This document shows, in pieces, positions 12,075 through 14,042 of a stretch of DNA of 14,042 nucleotides. Location of the stretch: positions 1 to 14,042 of the forward strand of contig OMUM01000111.1 in NCBI GenBank assembly GCA_900314225.1. Reading direction: 5' to 3'. The notes beneath the pieces are model-generated. The model saw only the letters and a list, made by a program, of their open reading frames with translations. It was not told the origin of the DNA and made no database searches. Numbering within the stretch: position 1 is the stretch's first letter; each line of letters starts with the position of its first letter. Source of the DNA: an uncultured bacterium (GTDB taxonomy: Bacteria > Bacillota_I > Bacilli_A > RF39 > UBA660). A program made the position numbers and the translations under genes.

Positions 12075-12474
12075 GAAAAATGGATTTGGAAAATTAGCAG
12101 TAGGTGCTGCAATTGGTGCTGGGCTTGGAGTTTTGTTTGCTCCTAAGAAAGGTAGTGAAACTCGCGCTGAGTTAAAGAAAAAAATTGATCAATTAGTTGA
12201 ACAAGCTAAGAATATTGATGTAGAAGAGGTTAAAAATCAATTTGATACAAAAATAAATGAAATTCGTATGGAGTTAGTTGATTTAGATAAGGAAAAAGCA
12301 TTGGACATTGCTAAAGAAAAGGCTAATGATCTAAAGAAAAAAGCTCAAGAGTTATATGATTTGGCTATGGAAAAGGGAACTCCTGTTGTTAAAAATACTG
12401 CTAAAGAATTACTAGAGAATGTTTCTAGAGTTTCAAAGGAAGCTATAAAAAAATTAGAGAAAACTGAAAAATAG
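12067..12474 (+). CDS. YtxH-domain protein (general stress protein-like)
   Basis: This protein has 135 residues. The N-terminal block GKLAVGAAIGAGLGVLFAPKKGSETRAELKKKI (8-40, interrupted only by its own pattern) has the YtxH hallmark: a glycine-rich short hydrophobic segment followed by FAPKKGSETR. After it comes a long Lys/Glu amphipathic helix that could coil (45-130). The hydrophobic segment could anchor it in the membrane. AGGAGG at 12052-12057 precedes the ATG at 12067, inside the end of the DUF948-like gene. It is the last gene of its operon and is closed by a strong terminator. YtxH proteins are stress-induced in Bacillus subtilis, but their molecular role is not known, and none is claimed here. 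Confidence 0.85.
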   Translation: MSKKNGFGKLAVGAAIGAGLGVLFAPKKGSETRAELKKKIDQLVEQAKNIDVEEVKNQFDTKINEIRMELVDLDKEKALDIAKEKANDLKKKAQELYDLAMEKGTPVVKNTAKELLENVSRVSKEAIKKLEKTEK

Positions 12475-12479
12475 CTGGT

Positions 12480-12508
12480 AAAACTTATGATTTATTCATA
12501 AGTTTTTT
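12480..12508 (+). terminator. Rho-independent terminator after the YtxH-like gene
   Basis: An 11-bp perfect stem (AAAACTTATGA 12480-12490 with TCATAAGTTTT 12496-12506) closes a five-base loop and ends in six T (12503-12508). It closes the four-gene lipoprotein operon just before the tyrS leader. Confidence 0.9.
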
Positions 12509-12516
12509 AAAATTAT

Positions 12517-12545
12517 TTGCTATTAATTGGTTTATGTGTTATATT
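12517..12545 (+). promoter_or_regulatory. Promoter of the tyrS T-box leader
   Basis: TTGCTA (12517-12522) and TATATT (12540-12545) are 17 bases apart, with an extended TG at 12537-12538. Transcription would start near 12552, giving a leader of about 217 bases before tyrS. Confidence 0.65.
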
Positions 12546-12551
12546 TTAAAT

Positions 12552-12755
12552 AGTTTTTGTTGATAAATAGATTAGTAGAAGTAATTATTATTTTTTAGAG
12601 ATCTAGTGTTTGGTGAAAATTAGAAGATGATTATTTTGAATTACACTATTTGGAGAAAAGTCGTTTATCGCGTTAAGATATTAAGGTGTATTTTATACAT
12701 AAATAAAGGTGGTACCACGAATATTCGTCCTTTGCGGAGAATGTTCGTTTTTTTT
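12552..12755 (+). promoter_or_regulatory. Tyrosine-specific T-box riboswitch
   Basis: The leader senses uncharged tRNA-Tyr and lets transcription reach tyrS only when tyrosine charging is low. The T-box core is AAAGGTGGTACCACG at 12705-12719. In its UGGU bulge the last U would pair with an A discriminator, as tRNA-Tyr has. Upstream, Stem I holds GGTGAAAA (12612-12619, the GNUG region). Its specifier side reads GAATTACAC, in which TAC at 12642-12644 is a Tyr codon. In the antiterminator form AAAGG (12705-12709) pairs with CCTTT (12729-12733). The competing terminator occupies 12718-12755. This leader accounts for the gene-free stretch between the YtxH-like terminator and tyrS. The exact 5' end and the folds of Stem I and III are estimated by eye. 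Confidence 0.9.
12718..12755 (+). terminator. T-box-controlled attenuator terminator
   Basis: CGAATATTC(G)TCC (12718-12730) pairs with GGAGAATGTTCG (12736-12747), a 12-bp stem with one bulged G and one G-T pair around a TTTGC loop. Eight T follow (12748-12755). It forms when charged tRNA fails to stabilise the antiterminator, and it ends immediately before the tyrS ribosome site AGGAGG (12756-12761). Confidence 0.9.
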
Positions 12756-12768
12756 AGGAGGAATTTTT

Positions 12769-14001
12769 ATGACAAATTGGGAAGAGTTGAAATGGAGAGG
12801 ATTAATAAAAGATACTGCAGGTGACGATTTAGAGGCTGTAATTAATAAGGGTGGTTTTACTTTTTATTGGGGAACTGATCCTACTGCTGATTCTTTACAT
12901 TTGGGTCACTATAGTTCTTTAGTTACAGCTAAAAGACTTATGTTAATGGGAAATAAACCATTGCTTTTATGTGGTGGAGCAACTGGACGTATTGGTGACC
13001 CTAGACCTACAGCAGAAAGAGAGATTATTAGTATTGATACATTAAATCATAATATTTCATGTATCCAAAAGCAAATTGATAAATTATTTGATGGTAAAGC
13101 ACAACTTGTTAATAATTATGATTGGTTTAAAGATTATAATTATTTAGATTTTTTAAGAGATATTGGTAAGTTTGTTAATGTGAATTATATGATTAATAAA
13201 GATATTATAAGTAGAAGGTTAGAGACTGGTATTACTTATGCTGAATTCAGCTATATGCTTATTCAGGGATTTGATTTTTTAAATATGTACCAGAAAATGA
13301 ATTGTATTATGCAAGTAGAAGGTAGTGATCAATGGGGTAATATTACTACAGGAATCGATTTAATTAGGAAGATTACTGGAAAAGAAGCATATGCTTTTAC
13401 AATGCCATTAATATTGGATTCTACTGGTAAGAAATTTGGAAAAAGTGAAGGAAATGCTTTATGGTTAGATGAAGATAAAACATCATCTTATGAATTATAT
13501 CAGTATTTAATTAATTCAGATGATACTAAGGTGTATGAGTATTTAAAAGTTTTTACTTTTTTAACTCCTACAGAAATAGATAAAATAATGGAAGAGCATA
13601 ATAAGAACCCCGAAAAAAGACTTGCTCAAAAAAAACTTGCTGAATGTATTATTACTGATTTGCATGGAACTGAGAGTTATGAACAAGCTGTTAAAATAAG
13701 TGAGGCTTTATTTAGTGGAAACATTGAATCTTTTTCAGGAAAAGATATTGAAGTTGCTTTTAAAGGAATGGATTCTTTTGAATTAATTGAAGATTTAAAT
13801 ATAGTTGATTTGCTTGTTAATAATAAAATATGTTCTAGTAAAAGAGAAGCAAGAGAATTTATAAATAATAATTCTATTATGATTAATGGTAAGAAAGTAA
13901 ATGATTTAGATTATGTTCTTTCTAAAGATAAATGTATTGATGATAAATATATTGTAATTAGACGTGGAAAGAAAAAATATTTTGTTGGAAGGTATAAATA
14001 A
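12769..14001 (+). CDS. tyrS: Tyrosyl-tRNA synthetase
   Basis: The enzyme charges tRNA-Tyr with tyrosine in the cytoplasm, using ATP. The product has 410 residues, close to the 410-425 usual for the bacterial enzyme. The class I motifs are plain: HLGH at 44-47 within YWGTDPTADSLHLGHY, and KFGKS at 222-226 in place of KMSKS, as in other bacterial TyrRS. Tyrosine-binding and dimer regions include TYAEFSYMLIQGFDF (156-170) and GSDQWGNI (185-192). A C-terminal S4 RNA-binding domain covers about the last 65 residues (SSKREAREFINNNSIMINGKKV). AGGAGG at 12756-12761 precedes the ATG at 12769. Upstream in-frame starts lie inside the T-box terminator and are rejected. Expression is controlled by the T-box leader just upstream. 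No irregularity seen. Confidence 0.97.
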   Translation: MTNWEELKWRGLIKDTAGDDLEAVINKGGFTFYWGTDPTADSLHLGHYSSLVTAKRLMLMGNKPLLLCGGATGRIGDPRPTAEREIISIDTLNHNISCIQKQIDKLFDGKAQLVNNYDWFKDYNYLDFLRDIGKFVNVNYMINKDIISRRLETGITYAEFSYMLIQGFDFLNMYQKMNCIMQVEGSDQWGNITTGIDLIRKITGKEAYAFTMPLILDSTGKKFGKSEGNALWLDEDKTSSYELYQYLINSDDTKVYEYLKVFTFLTPTEIDKIMEEHNKNPEKRLAQKKLAECIITDLHGTESYEQAVKISEALFSGNIESFSGKDIEVAFKGMDSFELIEDLNIVDLLVNNKICSSKREAREFINNNSIMINGKKVNDLDYVLSKDKCIDDKYIVIRRGKKKYFVGRYK

Positions 14002-14013
14002 ATCAATTTTTTG

Positions 14014-14022
14014 TGATATAAT
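14014..14022 (+). promoter_or_regulatory. Extended minus-10 promoter for a gene beyond the right edge
   Basis: TGA-TATAAT (14014-14022) follows the tyrS stop by 12 bases and no clear terminator intervenes. An AGGGGG ribosome-site-like run at 14034-14039 suggests that a coding region begins just past the window. Confidence 0.6.
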
Positions 14023-14042
14023 ATGTTTGCCTTAGGGGGAAA

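Noticed and set aside
11525..12112. Open frame of 195 codons on the minus strand
   Set aside because: It is antisense to three well-supported genes (charged protein, DUF948-like, YtxH-like); its Ser/Phe-rich product is the complement of Lys/Glu codons.
12627..12824. Open frame of 65 codons across the tyrS leader
   Set aside because: It covers the T-box and its terminator and runs out of frame into tyrS.

Overview
The window is very AT-rich DNA with tight gene packing, Shine-Dalgarno (SD) sites of the GGAGG type, a T-box leader before tyrS, FemABX-type peptidoglycan aminoacyltransferases and WXG100-type proteins. This points to a low-GC Gram-positive (Bacillota), most likely on the Bacilli/Erysipelotrichia side and perhaps an uncultured gut lineage. 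The placement is inferred from gene content only. Trp is written as TGG throughout and no real gene has an in-frame TGA, so the standard bacterial code appears to apply.

Region 1 (1-1555) is the 3' end of an upstream operon. It holds the C-terminus of a larger Ala/Lys-rich protein, a DUF4176 protein and a coiled-coil protein. DUF4176 genes are typical companions of LXG-type cargo of the type VIIb secretion system (T7SSb), so an LXG-like gene may be cut off by the left edge.

Region 2 (1595-2283) is a self-contained unit with its own promoter and terminator. It encodes two small WXG100-like proteins that resemble an EsxA/EsxB-type pair.

Region 3 (2323-6349) is the most striking part. Seven same-strand genes alternate enzyme / two small proteins / enzyme / two small proteins / enzyme. 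The three enzymes are peptidoglycan hydrolases of different chemistry: an NlpC/P60-like cysteine peptidase or amidase, a GH73-type glucosaminidase and a phage-tail-lysozyme-like muramidase. Each has a helical WXG100-like domain of about 90-100 residues in place of a Sec signal peptide. In two of them that domain ends in a YxxxD motif, as in WXG100 export substrates. The four small proteins look like WXG100 partners. I read this as a set of wall hydrolases exported by T7SS, whose secretion apparatus lies outside the window.

Region 4 (6337-9146, minus strand) converges on region 3 across a shared terminator. It encodes a 55-residue small protein and two overlapping FemABX genes that should build or alter the peptidoglycan cross-bridge. 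FemABX proteins are known immunity factors for some wall endopeptidases (Lif, Zif), so the neighbourhood is suggestive, but an ordinary housekeeping role is equally possible.

Region 5 (9194-14042, plus strand) is mostly housekeeping: trmB (tRNA m7G46 methyltransferase); an operon of a lipoprotein, a long acidic/basic low-complexity protein, a DUF948-like membrane protein and a YtxH-like protein, closed by a terminator; then tyrS behind a tyrosine T-box riboswitch. A last promoter and SD at the right edge belong to a gene outside the window.
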